A DNA stretch of 64,000 nucleotides from Phormidium ambiguum IAM M-71 (GTDB lineage: Bacteria; Cyanobacteriota; Cyanobacteriia; Cyanobacteriales; Aerosakkonemataceae): the NCBI RefSeq assembly GCF_001904725.1, contig NZ_MRCE01000024.1, positions 27,900 to 91,899 on the forward strand, given 5' to 3'. Of the stretch, positions 8,890 to 18,691 are shown in pieces; the stretch's first letter is position 1; every line of letters begins with the position of its first letter. A program made the position numbers and the translations under genes. Under the pieces are notes generated by a model. It saw only the letters and a list, made by a program, of their open reading frames with translations. It made no database searches and was not told the DNA's origin.

Positions 8890-10542
8890 ATGGAATGGTT
8901 TGATTCTGATAGAGAAACATTAATAATGCCAACTAATGCTAGTTTGTCCCCGGATAAACCGAAACAAGCAAGGCTGGAACCGCAGATTGGAAACGGGAAA
9001 CAACAGAATGGGAAAGAAGAAACCCAGATGCAAATGAAGGGAGACTTAAAAAACTTCTTAGCATCGGAAAGTTTTATTCCCGCTTCTGGTAAATCCTTAA
9101 ATTCGAGCCAGCAAACTGTGGCTCCGGGTAATAATGGTTTGTTGCCGTCAGCCTCTCCGGGTACTGGTACGGCTTTGGCGGTGGCTGAGACTCCTGCACC
9201 AAAAACTACGGAACTAGAGGAAGAGGAACAATCAGTTGGTTTTATTCCTGTTCTGAAAAATCGTAATTTTCTGGCGCTGTGGAGTGGTCAAGTTTTTTCC
9301 CAACTGGCGGATAAGGTTTATTTGGTGCTGATGATTGCGCTGATAGATACTCAATTTCAAGTTGGGAGTCAGACAATCAGTACTTGGGTATCAGCGATTA
9401 TGATGGCTTTTACCATTCCGGCTGTGTTGTTTAGTTCTTTGGCGGGGGTGTTTGTCGATCGCTGGTCGAAGCGTACAGTATTAGTATCTACAAATATATT
9501 TCGCGGTATCTTAGTGCTGGCTTTACCTGCCTTGCTGTGGTTATCTCACGGTTGGATGCCTGTAGCTAGTTTGCCAGCAGGTTTTTGCATTTTGTTGCTG
9601 GTGACTTTCCTGGTTTCCACACTAACCCAATTTTTTGCTCCCGCAGAACAAGCCGCCATTCCGATGATTGTCGAACGTCGCCATTTACTGTCAGCGAACT
9701 CGCTTTATACAACTACAATGATGGCGCTGGTGGTGATTGGTTTTGCTGTCGGGGAACCATTGTTGGCACTGGCAGATACTTTATGGATAAACTTGGGTGG
9801 CGAGGGAAATATTGGTAAAGAATTGTTGGTGGGTGGGTCTTATGCGATCGCAGGTTTACTGTTAATCTGGCTAAAAACCCATGAAAATGTCAAAGACCAA
9901 GACCACGAAGCACCCCACGTTCTCGCAGATTTACGCGAAGGATGGCGTTATCTGAGCCACGAAAAACGAGTTCGCAGCGCCCTTTTACAATTAATTATCT
10001 TATTTTCCGTATTTGCTGCCCTCTCAGTTTTAGCCGTGCGCCTGGCAGAATTAATTCCCGGCTTAAAACCTTCGCAGTTCGGCTTTTTAATGTCGGCTGG
10101 CGGCGTGGGGATTGGAATAGGTTCCGCATTTTTAGGTCATTTTGGGCAAAAATTATCTGACACTATCTTGAGTTTATGCGGTTCTTTGGGAGTCGCAGCG
10201 GCTCTGACTGGTTTAGCTTTACTTCCCCATGATTTGTGGCTGGTACTCTTACTAGTAATGATTATGGGAATCTTTGGGGCTTTAGTCGCTGTACCCATGC
10301 AAACTACGATTCAACGAGAAACTCCCCCGGAAATGCGTGGTAAAGTATTCGGGTTGCAGAACAACGCTATTAATATTGCTATGAGTTTACCTCTGGCTTT
10401 GGCTGGTGTGGCAGAAACTTTCTTTGGGTTACAAGCAGTTTTTCTGAGTTTGGCTGCCGCTGCGATCGCAGGAGGGCTATTTACCTGGTATAGTTGCAAC
10501 ACTAGCTCTCACACAAACACACAATTTAACCAAGACTGCTAA
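8890..10542 (+). CDS. MFS transporter with long soluble N-terminus
   Basis: A 550-residue major facilitator. The first about 110 residues are soluble, rich in Ser, Pro, Lys and Glu, and look disordered. From about residue 118 (VLKNRNFLALWSGQVFSQLADKVY) there is the start of a drug/siderophore-exporter type MFS domain, with about 11-12 hydrophobic segments. DRWSKRTVL is the loop 2-3 motif. The substrate cannot be read from the sequence. It starts 6 bp after recO on the same strand; an internal ATG at 8926 is an alternative start. Confidence 0.85.
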   Translation: MEWFDSDRETLIMPTNASLSPDKPKQARLEPQIGNGKQQNGKEETQMQMKGDLKNFLASESFIPASGKSLNSSQQTVAPGNNGLLPSASPGTGTALAVAETPAPKTTELEEEEQSVGFIPVLKNRNFLALWSGQVFSQLADKVYLVLMIALIDTQFQVGSQTISTWVSAIMMAFTIPAVLFSSLAGVFVDRWSKRTVLVSTNIFRGILVLALPALLWLSHGWMPVASLPAGFCILLLVTFLVSTLTQFFAPAEQAAIPMIVERRHLLSANSLYTTTMMALVVIGFAVGEPLLALADTLWINLGGEGNIGKELLVGGSYAIAGLLLIWLKTHENVKDQDHEAPHVLADLREGWRYLSHEKRVRSALLQLIILFSVFAALSVLAVRLAELIPGLKPSQFGFLMSAGGVGIGIGSAFLGHFGQKLSDTILSLCGSLGVAAALTGLALLPHDLWLVLLLVMIMGIFGALVAVPMQTTIQRETPPEMRGKVFGLQNNAINIAMSLPLALAGVAETFFGLQAVFLSLAAAAIAGGLFTWYSCNTSSHTNTQFNQDC

Positions 10543-10711
10543 CAACGTCTTATGGTAATCGGTAATCGGTAATGGATTTTTCCAACTACCAAATACCAGC
10601 TACCAATGTTCAGCCAGTCAGAATTTATAGGTTATTCCTAAAAAGCTCTTGACTTTTGTTCTGGCAAATGGCGTAGTTAGTTAGTGGCAATTAGTAGTTG
10701 GCAAGACCTGA

Positions 10712-11869
10712 ATGAGTCAGCTTCACATCGCTTGGCTGGGAAAAAAAACACCCTTTTGCGGCAATGTCACCTACAGTCGGGAGATTACTAATGCCCTGAT
10801 GGGTAGACATAAAATTAGTTTTCTGCATTTTGCAGAAGAAGACTCCGACTCAGACAAATGGCCGCAATATCGAGAAGTTTCCCTGCCTTTTTTATACAAG
10901 TCCCAGGTTTACACTATCCCGACATTACAATCAAGAAAAATTTTGATTGATTCGCTACGGGATTTAAAACCAGACTTAGTACACGCATCTCTAACTCTGT
11001 CTCCTTTAGACTTCGTACTTCCAGAAATCTGTCAGGAGCTAAATCTGCCCTTGGTGGCAACTTTCCATACTCCTTATGCCCGCAAAGGAGCCAAACTTAA
11101 ATCGGGAACTCAATATCTGGCTTATCAACTATATTCACCTTTTTTAGCAAACTACGATCGCGTCATCGTCTTTTCTGAGATCCAAAGGGAATTACTCGCC
11201 CGCATGGGTGTTTCCCCCTCTCAGGTAGCTGTAATTCCTAATGGAGTGGATGAGCAGAAATACTCTCCGGGAACTTCTAATCTGAAATCTCAGTTTAATG
11301 CTAAACGTATCTTTGTTTATCAAGGCCGCATCGCTCTAGAAAAAAATGTTGAAGCTTTACTCAGAGCTTGGCAAAAAGCTAACATGGGGCCGGATTGTAA
11401 ATTACTGATTGTTGGTGATGGGCCTCTGAGAACGTCTTTAGAACCTTTTTATGATTCTGAATCTGGCATTATCTGGTTAGGATTTGTCGCTGATGAACAG
11501 CGCCGAATCGAGATATTACGAGGATCGGATGTATTTATTCTTCCTTCTTTAGCTGAAGGTCTTTCTTTGTCTTTGTTGGAAGCAATGGCTTGTGGTGTAG
11601 CTTGTGTTGCCACAGATGTCGGCGCAGATGGCGAAGTTTTAGAAGGAGGCGCTGGCATTGCTGTTAATCCTCAGCGCGTCAAAACAGAGTTACAAACGTT
11701 GTTACCCCTGTTACGCGACCACAAAGATTTCACCTCCAGTTTGGGTCGAAATGCCAGAGCCAGAATTGTTGAAAGATACACTCTCAGCCGCAACATCGCT
11801 CAATTGGAAGAACTCTATCAACAAATGTTAGATGAAAAGTCTATCTATTCGCTGAAACGTCGCGCTTGA
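10712..11869 (+). CDS. glycosyltransferase family 4 (GT-B)
   Basis: A 385-residue GT-B enzyme with the N-terminal WLGKKTPFCGNVTYSRE, VVATFHTPY-like acceptor-domain segment, IPNGVDEQKYSPG, YQGRIALEKN, and the donor region PSLAEGLSLSLLEAMACG. It lies apart from the rhamnose cluster. Cyanobacterial galactolipid synthases belong to the same broad family, so a glycolipid role such as that of dgdA is possible, but I cannot decide this by eye and leave the symbol blank. Confidence 0.85.
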   Translation: MSQLHIAWLGKKTPFCGNVTYSREITNALMGRHKISFLHFAEEDSDSDKWPQYREVSLPFLYKSQVYTIPTLQSRKILIDSLRDLKPDLVHASLTLSPLDFVLPEICQELNLPLVATFHTPYARKGAKLKSGTQYLAYQLYSPFLANYDRVIVFSEIQRELLARMGVSPSQVAVIPNGVDEQKYSPGTSNLKSQFNAKRIFVYQGRIALEKNVEALLRAWQKANMGPDCKLLIVGDGPLRTSLEPFYDSESGIIWLGFVADEQRRIEILRGSDVFILPSLAEGLSLSLLEAMACGVACVATDVGADGEVLEGGAGIAVNPQRVKTELQTLLPLLRDHKDFTSSLGRNARARIVERYTLSRNIAQLEELYQQMLDEKSIYSLKRRA

Positions 11870-11871
11870 TT

Positions 11872-11988
11872 TGAGGGGCAGGGGGGCAGGGGAGCAGGGG
11901 GGAAAAGTGGAAAAGGGAAATTTCTGCCTTCTGCCTTTCTTCCCTTCTGCCTTCTGCCTTCTGCCTTCTGCCTTTCCCAGTCCCTTTA
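11872..11988 (+). repeat. G-rich and TTCTGCC tandem repeats
   Basis: A stretch of GGGGCAGG-type units is followed by several TTCTGCC heptamers (about 11923-11975). It occupies the convergent spacer between the GT4 gene and lrtA/hpf and has no credible coding content. It is the same class of repeat as in the deoC-recO spacer. Confidence 0.75.
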
Positions 11989-11989
11989 A

Positions 11990-12631
11990 CTACTTAGCTT
12001 GTGTCTTTTCAGGAGCGGTTGTATTTTGGGCAGTTTTGCCGTTTTTATTTCCGGTATGGCCGTTATTGTGACGGGGTTGAATTACGCCGTAGCCGCCGTG
12101 ATTGCGTTCGTAGATGACGTTTATTTCGCCTGTTTCGGCGTTGCAGAACATATAAAAGTCATGATCTACTAATTGCAATTGTTCCAATGCTTCGTTAATG
12201 GTCATTGGTGGCATGGCGAAATATTTGGTACGCACTACTTCGTTGGGTAGTTCAGGAGTGCGATCGCCAATTAAATCTGGTGTTACTGGCTGTTGCTCAA
12301 CAACTTCAACTGTTTTACTTTGGGTTTTCTTATCTAAGCGTTTCTCTTTGTATTTGCGTAGTTTACGGGCTATTTTATCAGCAACTAAATCAATGCTTGC
12401 ATATAAGCTTTCACTACCTTCTTCGGCACGAATTACTGTCCCGTTGGCATAAACTGTAACTTCAGCAATCTGTTTTTCGTTGATTCGAGGATTGCGGGCT
12501 ACTGAAAGATGTACGTCAATCTCATTTGTTACATTTAAATAATGACTTGTTGCTTTTTCCAATTTTTGATGTACATACTCACGAATTGCATCTGTGATTT
12601 CAATGTTTTTGCCGTGAATAACGAGCTTCAT
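11990..12631 (-). CDS. hpf: long-form ribosome hibernation promoting factor (LrtA/HPF)
   Basis: The protein inactivates ribosomes in stress or darkness by binding the 30S A/P sites and, in the long form, dimerising 70S ribosomes. It has 213 residues. The N-terminal S30AE domain begins [21 protein letters not shown] charged linker runs from about residue 97 to 130. The C-terminal dimerisation domain has [19 protein letters not shown] and GYGVIQPR. In cyanobacteria this gene is lrtA, the light-repressed transcript, whose mRNA carries a long leader; the 525-bp spacer upstream is consistent with that. Confidence 0.93.
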   Translation of the reverse strand: MKLVIHGKNIEITDAIREYVHQKLEKATSHYLNVTNEIDVHLSVARNPRINEKQIAEVTVYANGTVIRAEEGSESLYASIDLVADKIARKLRKYKEKRLDKKTQSKTVEVVEQQPVTPDLIGDRTPELPNEVVRTKYFAMPPMTINEALEQLQLVDHDFYMFCNAETGEINVIYERNHGGYGVIQPRHNNGHTGNKNGKTAQNTTAPEKTQAK

Positions 12632-13156
12632 ATCACATTCTCCCGCTTAATTCTTAATGCTGTACAGGCTTACCTTGCGCCTGCATCTATCTGTGGTTAG
12701 AAGGAAAGTTAGTTCAGAGAGTCCTACTTTCCTCATGGTTTTCCTAATGGAAATTTGTATCGGTTTTTAGGTGCGAAGATGCTGATATCTGTTAATTAGA
12801 GATCAGCTGAATATATGGCCGAATTCTTTCGGGTTTACTCGCCTAAAAATCTGTTTCTGGTATGTGAAGCGCCTAAAATCTCTGCTACAAGGCGCTACTT
12901 TACCTAGCCCATCTTGAGACTCAAACTTTGGCGTACCAATCTATCAATTTATTTGAGTGTTTGTAAATGGGCATTTCTACTTCAATTAGGCTTCCTCCTG
13001 TTTCAAAAGTCCTTCTACTTAAAACAGTAGCATTTTGTATCCTGGAGTACACAGTATTTTGTCGAGTCTTTAAAATCTTTTGCATCTGTTGACATTTCTT
13101 GATTTAATTGCAACACTTTTTTGGGGATTTGGCTCTATTTAGTCTTGTTTTTGGTA
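12632..13156 (-). promoter_or_regulatory. long leader/promoter region of lrtA (hpf), shared with lipB
   Basis: There is no gene in this 525-bp divergent spacer. A hairpin (AGGAAAGTTAG paired with CTACTTTCCT, 12702-12733) lies about 70-100 bp upstream of the hpf start. Cyanobacterial lrtA mRNAs are known to have long, structured leaders that affect light/dark stability. That this spacer holds one is inference from gene identity, spacing and the hairpin. The right end should also contain the lipB promoter, where no clear box was identified. Confidence 0.45.
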
Positions 13157-13867
13157 ATGATTTTGCGTAATAATCGGTTACTTCCTTTGGATAGTGAAAT
13201 AAAACATCGTCGCTGTTGGCTATTCAACCAGGGACTAGTGGATTATCAAGTTGCCTGGGATTGGCAGCGATCGCTAATTGCAGCACGCCGGGAACAGCCA
13301 AACTTAGAAGATCTGTTAATTTTGCTGGAGCATACCCCAGTTTACACTTTGGGCAAAGGCGCAAATCAAGAGTTTATTAAATTTAACCTTGACGAGAGCG
13401 ATCATCCAGTCTACCGGATTGAGCGTGGTGGTGAGGTAACATACCATTGTCCAGGTCAGTTAGTTGGTTATCCGATTTTGAATTTGCAATATTACCGCCA
13501 AGATTTACATTGGTATTTGCGCCAACTGGAGGAAGTTATAATTCGAGTATTAGCAAGTTATGATTTGCTAGGAGAAAGAATTCCGGGTTATACAGGGGTT
13601 TGGTTGCAAGGATGTAAGGTAGCGGCGATCGGGATTAAGGTAAGTCGTTGGATTACCATGCACGGCTTTGCGTTGAATGTTTGTCCTGATTTGACTGGTT
13701 TTACGCGCATTGTTCCCTGTGGGATTGCGGATAAACCTGTGGGTAGTTTGGCAGAATTTATTCCTGATATTACTGTAGAAGAGGTGCGAAAAAAAGTAGC
13801 GATCGCATTTGCTGAAGTCTTCCGAGTTCAGCTAGTTGAAGCAGAAGATCAAACTGATTTCTTATGA
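13157..13867 (+). CDS. lipB: octanoyl-[ACP]:protein N-octanoyltransferase
   Basis: LipB transfers octanoate from acyl carrier protein to lipoyl domains, the first step of lipoate assembly. The start at ATG 13157 gives 236 residues. An in-frame TTG 36 bp upstream would add a hydrophobic, non-conserved extension. Family features are [13 protein letters not shown] (58-69), [18 protein letters not shown] (90-107), the catalytic Lys154 in [16 protein letters not shown] (169-175), and the catalytic Cys188 in RIVPCGI. Its stop overlaps the next gene by 4 bp. Confidence 0.93.
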   Translation: MILRNNRLLPLDSEIKHRRCWLFNQGLVDYQVAWDWQRSLIAARREQPNLEDLLILLEHTPVYTLGKGANQEFIKFNLDESDHPVYRIERGGEVTYHCPGQLVGYPILNLQYYRQDLHWYLRQLEEVIIRVLASYDLLGERIPGYTGVWLQGCKVAAIGIKVSRWITMHGFALNVCPDLTGFTRIVPCGIADKPVGSLAEFIPDITVEEVRKKVAIAFAEVFRVQLVEAEDQTDFL

Positions 13868-14820
13868 TTAGTAAAGACAAATTTAAGCTTTTCATTCCCA
13901 ATATCTTTATTGTGGTAACTATTCTGATTAGCTTGTTGACTATTATTGGATATTTGGGAAAAATTAACTATATCTTTGACCTGACTGCTCATTTTAAGCG
14001 GCAATACTTAATCGTTGGTTTTTGTACTTTTTTCTTTTTTCTATTGACGCGCCATAAAGTTTGGTGGATTATTAGCCTTTGCTGTATCTTATTAAACTTG
14101 ATGGAAGTTGTTCCTTGGTATTTGCCGCCAACTGCTTCAGCCCAAGCCAAAACAACCGGACAATTAAGAGTTTTATTATCTAATGTTTTATATAGCAATG
14201 AAAATTACTCAAATGTTATCTCTTTTGTCAGAAAGGAAGCACCAGATATTGCTGTTTTTGTGGAAGCTGGTCAACGTTGGAATCAGGAATTAACAGCTTT
14301 AAAAGATTTACTTCCTTATTCAGCAATTGCCCAAGATTCTAAAAGATTTGGTACTACTCTTTATAGTAGATTTCCCTTAGAAAGTTTTTCAATTGAGAAA
14401 TTCCAAGGGCCAAGAAGCACTATAGTGGCAAAGATTAAATATCAGGGCAAAGAAGTAATAGTTATGGGGACTCATCCAAATTATCCGGTGAGTAAAATTG
14501 GTTTTATCCAAAGAAATTCTCAATTAAATGCAATGGCTGATTACATAGCCAAGATTAATCAACCAGTTATATTGATGGGGGATTTTAATATTACTATGTG
14601 GTCGCCATTTTATCAGCGATTTATTCAAGAAAGTAAGTTAAAAAATGGGCGAATTGGGTTTGGTTTACAACCTACATGGCCTGCTTTTTTACCTTTTTTA
14701 GCTATTCCTATAGACCATTGTTTTGTGAGTCAAAATATTCAAGTTATTAACTCTAGAACTGGCGATAATGTTGGTTCAGATCATTTACCGATTATTGCAG
14801 ATTTGGCGATCGGGGAATAG
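13864..14820 (+). CDS. membrane-anchored endonuclease/exonuclease/phosphatase family protein
   Basis: A 318-residue protein. Three N-terminal hydrophobic helices (about residues 10-90) are followed by an EEP-fold domain: [21 protein letters not shown] acidic strand, MGTHPNYP, the catalytic MGDFN (about 232-236), and the terminal GSDHLPII with Asp-His. The family cleaves phosphodiester bonds in nucleic acids or phospholipids; the substrate here is unknown. It overlaps lipB by 4 bp (ATGA), so it is co-translated with it. Confidence 0.85.
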   Translation: MISKDKFKLFIPNIFIVVTILISLLTIIGYLGKINYIFDLTAHFKRQYLIVGFCTFFFFLLTRHKVWWIISLCCILLNLMEVVPWYLPPTASAQAKTTGQLRVLLSNVLYSNENYSNVISFVRKEAPDIAVFVEAGQRWNQELTALKDLLPYSAIAQDSKRFGTTLYSRFPLESFSIEKFQGPRSTIVAKIKYQGKEVIVMGTHPNYPVSKIGFIQRNSQLNAMADYIAKINQPVILMGDFNITMWSPFYQRFIQESKLKNGRIGFGLQPTWPAFLPFLAIPIDHCFVSQNIQVINSRTGDNVGSDHLPIIADLAIGE

Positions 14821-14861
14821 GGATTGAGGATAAGGACTATGTAAGGGCGGGTTTTGTTGTT

Positions 14862-15062
14862 AACTCTTATGCTATTCCCATAGACTTCTGCTGTATCAAT
14901 TGTGGTAATTCCCGCTGCAAAAGCCGATCGAATTGCTTTGATTGTTTCTGCATCTTCTATTCCCACCCACATGGTTTTTCCAGCTTGCCAAGTTCCCATG
15001 AGAATGGGTGTAATTTCGATATCGGATGTTCCTAGCTTTCTTTTTTCTATGATTATCTCCAA
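14862..15062 (-). pseudogene. aldo/keto reductase, N-terminal remnant
   Basis: The first about 65 codons read as a normal aldo/keto reductase start: KRKLGTSDIEITPILMGTWQAG, then IRSAFAAGITTIDTAEVYGNS, containing the conserved Asp and Tyr of the active site. Homology then stops abruptly; the frame continues through non-conserved sequence to 14781. An intact enzyme has about 300-330 residues, so four fifths is missing. The break is next to AAAACCCGCCCTTAC, a half-copy of a dispersed repeat also seen near 22777-22840. Confidence 0.75.
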
Positions 15063-15217
15063 TTTTGATTAATTATGACTAATTTTCTTAGTTAATGTTC
15101 TTGCTGTCTGGGAAATGAAATGTTATACCTTGACAAGGCATTAAGGTAACTGTCTATTGGCAGAATAGTAAGTTGCGGCCAAAATAAGGGTGTTATTTTT
15201 AAGTTTTGGTAATACAG

Positions 15218-15514
15218 ATGAATTATAAAAGCAATTCCCCGGAAGATAACATAGAGCGCAGACTGAGAGAAATTGAAACGGAGATCGATCGCCAAGATCA
15301 AGCTATCCCTGTAACTACCGAGACGCAGAGTAAAAAACCTGTTGGTAGGATAGCCAAAATGGGGCAAATGGGTAAAGCGATCGCTTTTTCTGCGGTAGCA
15401 TTAGCAGGAGTTTGGGTACTAACTACTGTAGTATCTTTTGTTTCCATGATGCTGGGCTTTGTGATTGTGGGAGGTGTAATTTATGCTGCTTGGAAAATTA
15501 TCTACAATCGCTAG
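15218..15514 (+). CDS. conserved cyanobacterial small membrane protein
   Basis: A 98-residue protein with a charged, probably helical N-terminal half (NIERRLREIETEIDRQ) and a hydrophobic C-terminal half from about residue 50 to 92, likely two membrane segments. I chose ATG 15218; an in-frame TTG lies 12 bp upstream. It looks like a protein conserved in cyanobacteria, but I recognise no functional domain. Confidence 0.65.
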   Translation: MNYKSNSPEDNIERRLREIETEIDRQDQAIPVTTETQSKKPVGRIAKMGQMGKAIAFSAVALAGVWVLTTVVSFVSMMLGFVIVGGVIYAAWKIIYNR

Positions 15515-15546
15515 AATAGGGTTAGTTACAATGGGATAAAATCTCA

Positions 15547-16137
15547 ATGGAATTAACAATAATTAATCATGCCTTGAAAGAATGGGCAGTTGCTGTTGAT
15601 GCTTTAGAGTCAGGGAAAACTATTTTATTGCTGCGTAAAGGTGGAATTCGGGAAGAAGGAAATCATTTTAAAGTTGCCCATAATGAAGTATTGCTTTATC
15701 CAACTTTTGAACATCAAAAACCAGATTTACTAAAACCGGAATATGCCGATCAAGTAACAATAATGCCATCAGGCTGGCATCCTGAAACTATTCGGATTGG
15801 GGCTTGGGCAAAAATTACTGATATTTTATTAGTAAGTTTTGAGCCAAGTATTAACGCATTATTGCCTTTTCATATTTGGCATGAAAAGTTTGTGAGCGAT
15901 CGCTTAAAATGGAAGCCACGTCAGCCAATTTACATTTTACTTTTACGCACTTATAAACTTAGTCAACCTCAAGAAATTCCTTATCGTGCAGAATATGGTG
16001 GTTGTAAATCTTGGATTAAACTCCAAGAGGATATTTCTGTCGCAAATGCTACACCAGTACTAACGGACACTGAATACAATAAACGCACAAGTGTGATTCG
16101 GAACTCGATCGCTAATCCTTCGGCTTCCACACACTAA
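15547..16137 (+). CDS. DUF1802 family protein
   Basis: A 196-residue protein with the hallmark beginning HALKEWAVAVDALESGKT, then LLLRKGGIREEG, LLYPTFEHQ and, further in, PLYILLLRTYKL-like sequence. These are the features of DUF1802, widespread in cyanobacteria and of unknown function. A short non-conserved tail follows about residue 165. It starts 32 bp after the preceding small membrane protein and may be co-transcribed with it. Confidence 0.85.
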   Translation: MELTIINHALKEWAVAVDALESGKTILLLRKGGIREEGNHFKVAHNEVLLYPTFEHQKPDLLKPEYADQVTIMPSGWHPETIRIGAWAKITDILLVSFEPSINALLPFHIWHEKFVSDRLKWKPRQPIYILLLRTYKLSQPQEIPYRAEYGGCKSWIKLQEDISVANATPVLTDTEYNKRTSVIRNSIANPSASTH

Positions 16138-16402
16138 ATTAACTACAAACCTGTTTGGAGAAAGTAATAATCAACTAGTCTGATTTGCTTAGCGATCGCC
16201 TTAATTACTTCTTTCGGCTGACATTGGCTGAAAAGTAAAGTTACTCATTATGGGTGATGTGTTACCAGGGAAAGTTTTGCCAGAATATTGACAAATTACA
16301 CAAGATAAGGTAGGTTGGCTGCAACCAGAAGCTATAGGAGCGCATCCTCACACAGCCTGCTTACAGCTTCACCTCCCACAATTGAAAGTAAAGGAGATTA
16401 TT

Positions 16403-16657
16403 ATGGCTGGACAGATGTGCTGGTTGCCTGGAATTGGCACAGGTGGCAACAAAATTTTACATTTGCGAACCGCGTCTCATGAAAACTGGCGACCATATAC
16501 AGCATTTCCCCAATTTTCGGTTCCAGACTATCGTGAACCGGGGGGTTCCAAAGGTTGGGCAACCTATCAGAAATTATTCCAAGCGGGTTGGGTTTTAGTA
16601 CCCACCGCCCAAGCACAACAAGTTACGATCGTCGATTCTAAAACGGAGGCTGCCTAA
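16403..16657 (+). CDS. small conserved hypothetical protein
   Basis: An 84-residue soluble protein starting MAGQMCWLPGIGTGGNK. The start at 16403 is supported by AAGGAG 7 bp upstream; an in-frame upstream ATG (16382) has no comparable site. Aromatic and Gly/Pro-rich patches (ENWRPYTAFPQFSVPDYREP) suggest a folded protein. No domain was recognised. The 265 bp upstream contain no recognisable gene. Confidence 0.6.
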   Translation: MAGQMCWLPGIGTGGNKILHLRTASHENWRPYTAFPQFSVPDYREPGGSKGWATYQKLFQAGWVLVPTAQAQQVTIVDSKTEAA

Positions 16658-16741
16658 ATTAGAAATCAGGAAGAGAATTCTGAATTTAGGCAAAAGGTAA
16701 AAGGCAAAAGTAATTATTAGGAGGTTATTTCTTTTGCCTAA

Positions 16742-17644
16742 CTACTTTTTAATTAACCCTTTAGATAGGAGAAATTGTTCGACAACTTGTTTGACATCCT
16801 TTTTTTCTACTTCTACTTGCAGGTTTAAACGTTGCATTTCTGGTGCAGAAATTTTGCCACTTAGTTTTTGAAATACCTCCCTTAATTCTGGATGTTTTTG
16901 CAGAGTTTGTTGGCGGACTACAGGTACAGCTTGGTAGGGAGGAAAGAAAAGGCGATCGTCCTTTAACACAACTAAATCCAAACGGCCAATTTGTCCATCT
17001 GTGGAATTACCCACCACCAAGTCTACTTGTTTATTTTTCAAAGCCGGATACACTCGCCCCACATCCATCACTTTTGGGGATTCAGCAAAGCGCAAATTAT
17101 ACGTTTCAGCTAATCCAGAAAATCCATCTTTTCGATTCAGGAATTCTTCACCAAAACCTACTCGCCACAGTGGTGTTTTTTGAGCAATTTCTGAGATACT
17201 TTGCACTTGCAATTTTCTCGCATCTTCACCGCGAATGACAATAGCAAATGTATTATTAAATCCCAAGGAAGGCATTACTTCCACGTTAAATTGTTGCTCG
17301 TATTGTTGTTTAGTTTGCTGGTAAACTTCTTGGGGATTACTAAGAGGTTCATTATTCAAAATTGCAGTAAAAGCTGTACCAGTGTACTCTACATAAGCAT
17401 CAATTTCGCCAGTAGTTAAAGCATTGTGACAAATGAAAGTATCACCTAGATTGAGTTTACGTTCAACTTTTAAATCAGTATTAGCTTCAATATGTTGAGC
17501 GAGAAGTTCTCCCAAAATTTTTTGTTCGGTAAAGTTTTTTGAGCCAATGATAATTAAGTTGTCTGGTTTTACGGTACAGCTAGCAATTAACATTGCTAAA
17601 CTAAAGCCCAGCACGCAAAGCAGTACGAAGTTGCGCTTTTTCAT
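16742..17644 (-). CDS. osmoprotectant-type ABC transporter substrate-binding lipoprotein
   Basis: A 300-residue OpuC/ProX-like binding protein. The N-terminus is a lipoprotein signal peptide ending LIASC (lipidated Cys at about residue 23). The mature part begins with IIGSKNFTEQKILGELLAQHIE, the hallmark of glycine-betaine/choline-type binding proteins, followed by DAYVEYTGTAFT. It is the last gene of a minus-strand unit starting with the ATPase at 18570. The permease that should lie between them is only a remnant, so transport by this unit is doubtful. Confidence 0.88.
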   Translation of the reverse strand: MKKRNFVLLCVLGFSLAMLIASCTVKPDNLIIIGSKNFTEQKILGELLAQHIEANTDLKVERKLNLGDTFICHNALTTGEIDAYVEYTGTAFTAILNNEPLSNPQEVYQQTKQQYEQQFNVEVMPSLGFNNTFAIVIRGEDARKLQVQSISEIAQKTPLWRVGFGEEFLNRKDGFSGLAETYNLRFAESPKVMDVGRVYPALKNKQVDLVVGNSTDGQIGRLDLVVLKDDRLFFPPYQAVPVVRQQTLQKHPELREVFQKLSGKISAPEMQRLNLQVEVEKKDVKQVVEQFLLSKGLIKK

Positions 17645-17796
17645 ATCTAGTTTTGAGTTTTGACCTTAGATGATGCCGATATGTTCTCAAAGTTAAATTT
17701 ATCATCAATGCTATCAAAGCAGTAGGGATTGCCCCAAAAAAATAGACAAACGGCTACACCAACGGAAATGCCTACAAAAATGTAAATTAATCTCAA
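17601..17796 (-). pseudogene. remnant of the OpuC-type ABC permease
   Basis: Between the ATPase and binding-protein genes, where the permease normally sits, are only about 150 bp. In one minus-strand frame they encode LIYIFVGISVGVAVCLFFWG, a membrane-like segment; a shifted frame then reads FFGAIPTALIALMINLTLR, which closely resembles the C-terminal end of OpuC/OpuB permeases. This fits a large internal deletion plus a frameshift. The match is by eye and short. Confidence 0.5.
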
Positions 17797-17802
17797 TTAT
17801 TT

Positions 17803-18570
17803 TTATGTTAAATAATCAGTTTGATTGAGAAATGGTAAACATTGTAAGAATTCTTGTACTTCCTTTTCTGGAGATTTCATAAATTCAGCTGGAGTATCTA
17901 TTAATAACATTTTTCCTGATTTCATTAAGCCAATTCTTGAAGCTAGTAAGAAAGCTTCTTGAATGTCATGGGTAACAAAAATTACAGTTTTACCTAACTG
18001 TTTTTGTAGTTGACGGAATTCTCTTTGGATTTCAATTCTCGTAATTGGATCGAGTCCACCGAAAGGTTCATCCATTAATAATAATGGGGGGTCAGCAGCG
18101 AGGGCGCGGGCTACACCCACTCGCTGACGTTGCCCGCCGGATAATTCATCAGGATATCGATCGGCAAACTGTTCTGGATCGAGTCCTACTAGTTGTAAAA
18201 GTTGATTAACTCTTTGGGAAATGCGATCGCGCTTCCACCCCTCCAAACTAGGCACTAATCCCACATTTTGAGCAACATTAAAATGTGGAAATAAACCAAT
18301 CTCTTGAATCACATAACCAATATGTCGTCGTAAAATAATTGGGTTCCAATCATTAATCGAAATTCCTTCAATTCGCACCTCTCCACTACTAGGAGTCAGC
18401 AACCGATTAATTAATTTCATAGTTGTAGTTTTCCCACAACCACTGCGACCCAATAATACTAAAATTTCTCCTCGTTTCACTGTAAAATTGAGGTTAGATA
18501 TTAAAGGACGATCCTTAAGTAAGTAAGTAACATCGTGAAATTCAACAGCAATTTCGTTATTATGTACCAT
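17803..18570 (-). CDS. osmoprotectant-type ABC transporter ATP-binding protein
   Basis: A 255-residue ABC ATPase of the OpuCA/ProV group. Walker A is GRSGCGKTTT at 41-50, the signature is LSGGQRQRVGVARAL, Walker B is LLLMDEPFGGLDP, and VTHDIQEAF gives the switch His. The Q-loop IGYVIQEIGLFPH is typical of the group. There are no C-terminal CBS domains. It is the first gene of the unit, ahead of the permease remnant. Confidence 0.9.
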   Translation of the reverse strand: MVHNNEIAVEFHDVTYLLKDRPLISNLNFTVKRGEILVLLGRSGCGKTTTMKLINRLLTPSSGEVRIEGISINDWNPIILRRHIGYVIQEIGLFPHFNVAQNVGLVPSLEGWKRDRISQRVNQLLQLVGLDPEQFADRYPDELSGGQRQRVGVARALAADPPLLLMDEPFGGLDPITRIEIQREFRQLQKQLGKTVIFVTHDIQEAFLLASRIGLMKSGKMLLIDTPAEFMKSPEKEVQEFLQCLPFLNQTDYLT

Positions 18571-18691
18571 AAGGAATACTCAATTTAAGTAATAATTTTA
18601 CTATATTTCAAATGTACAGTTAGGAGGATAGATCTACTTTTACCTAATAAACGAAGGTTTTAGATTGCTTATCTGTCCATAAAAGGAAGCT

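Noticed and set aside
11871..12071. 66-codon plus-strand frame after the GT4 gene
   Set aside because: It runs through tandem repeats and into the antisense of hpf; no conserved sequence.
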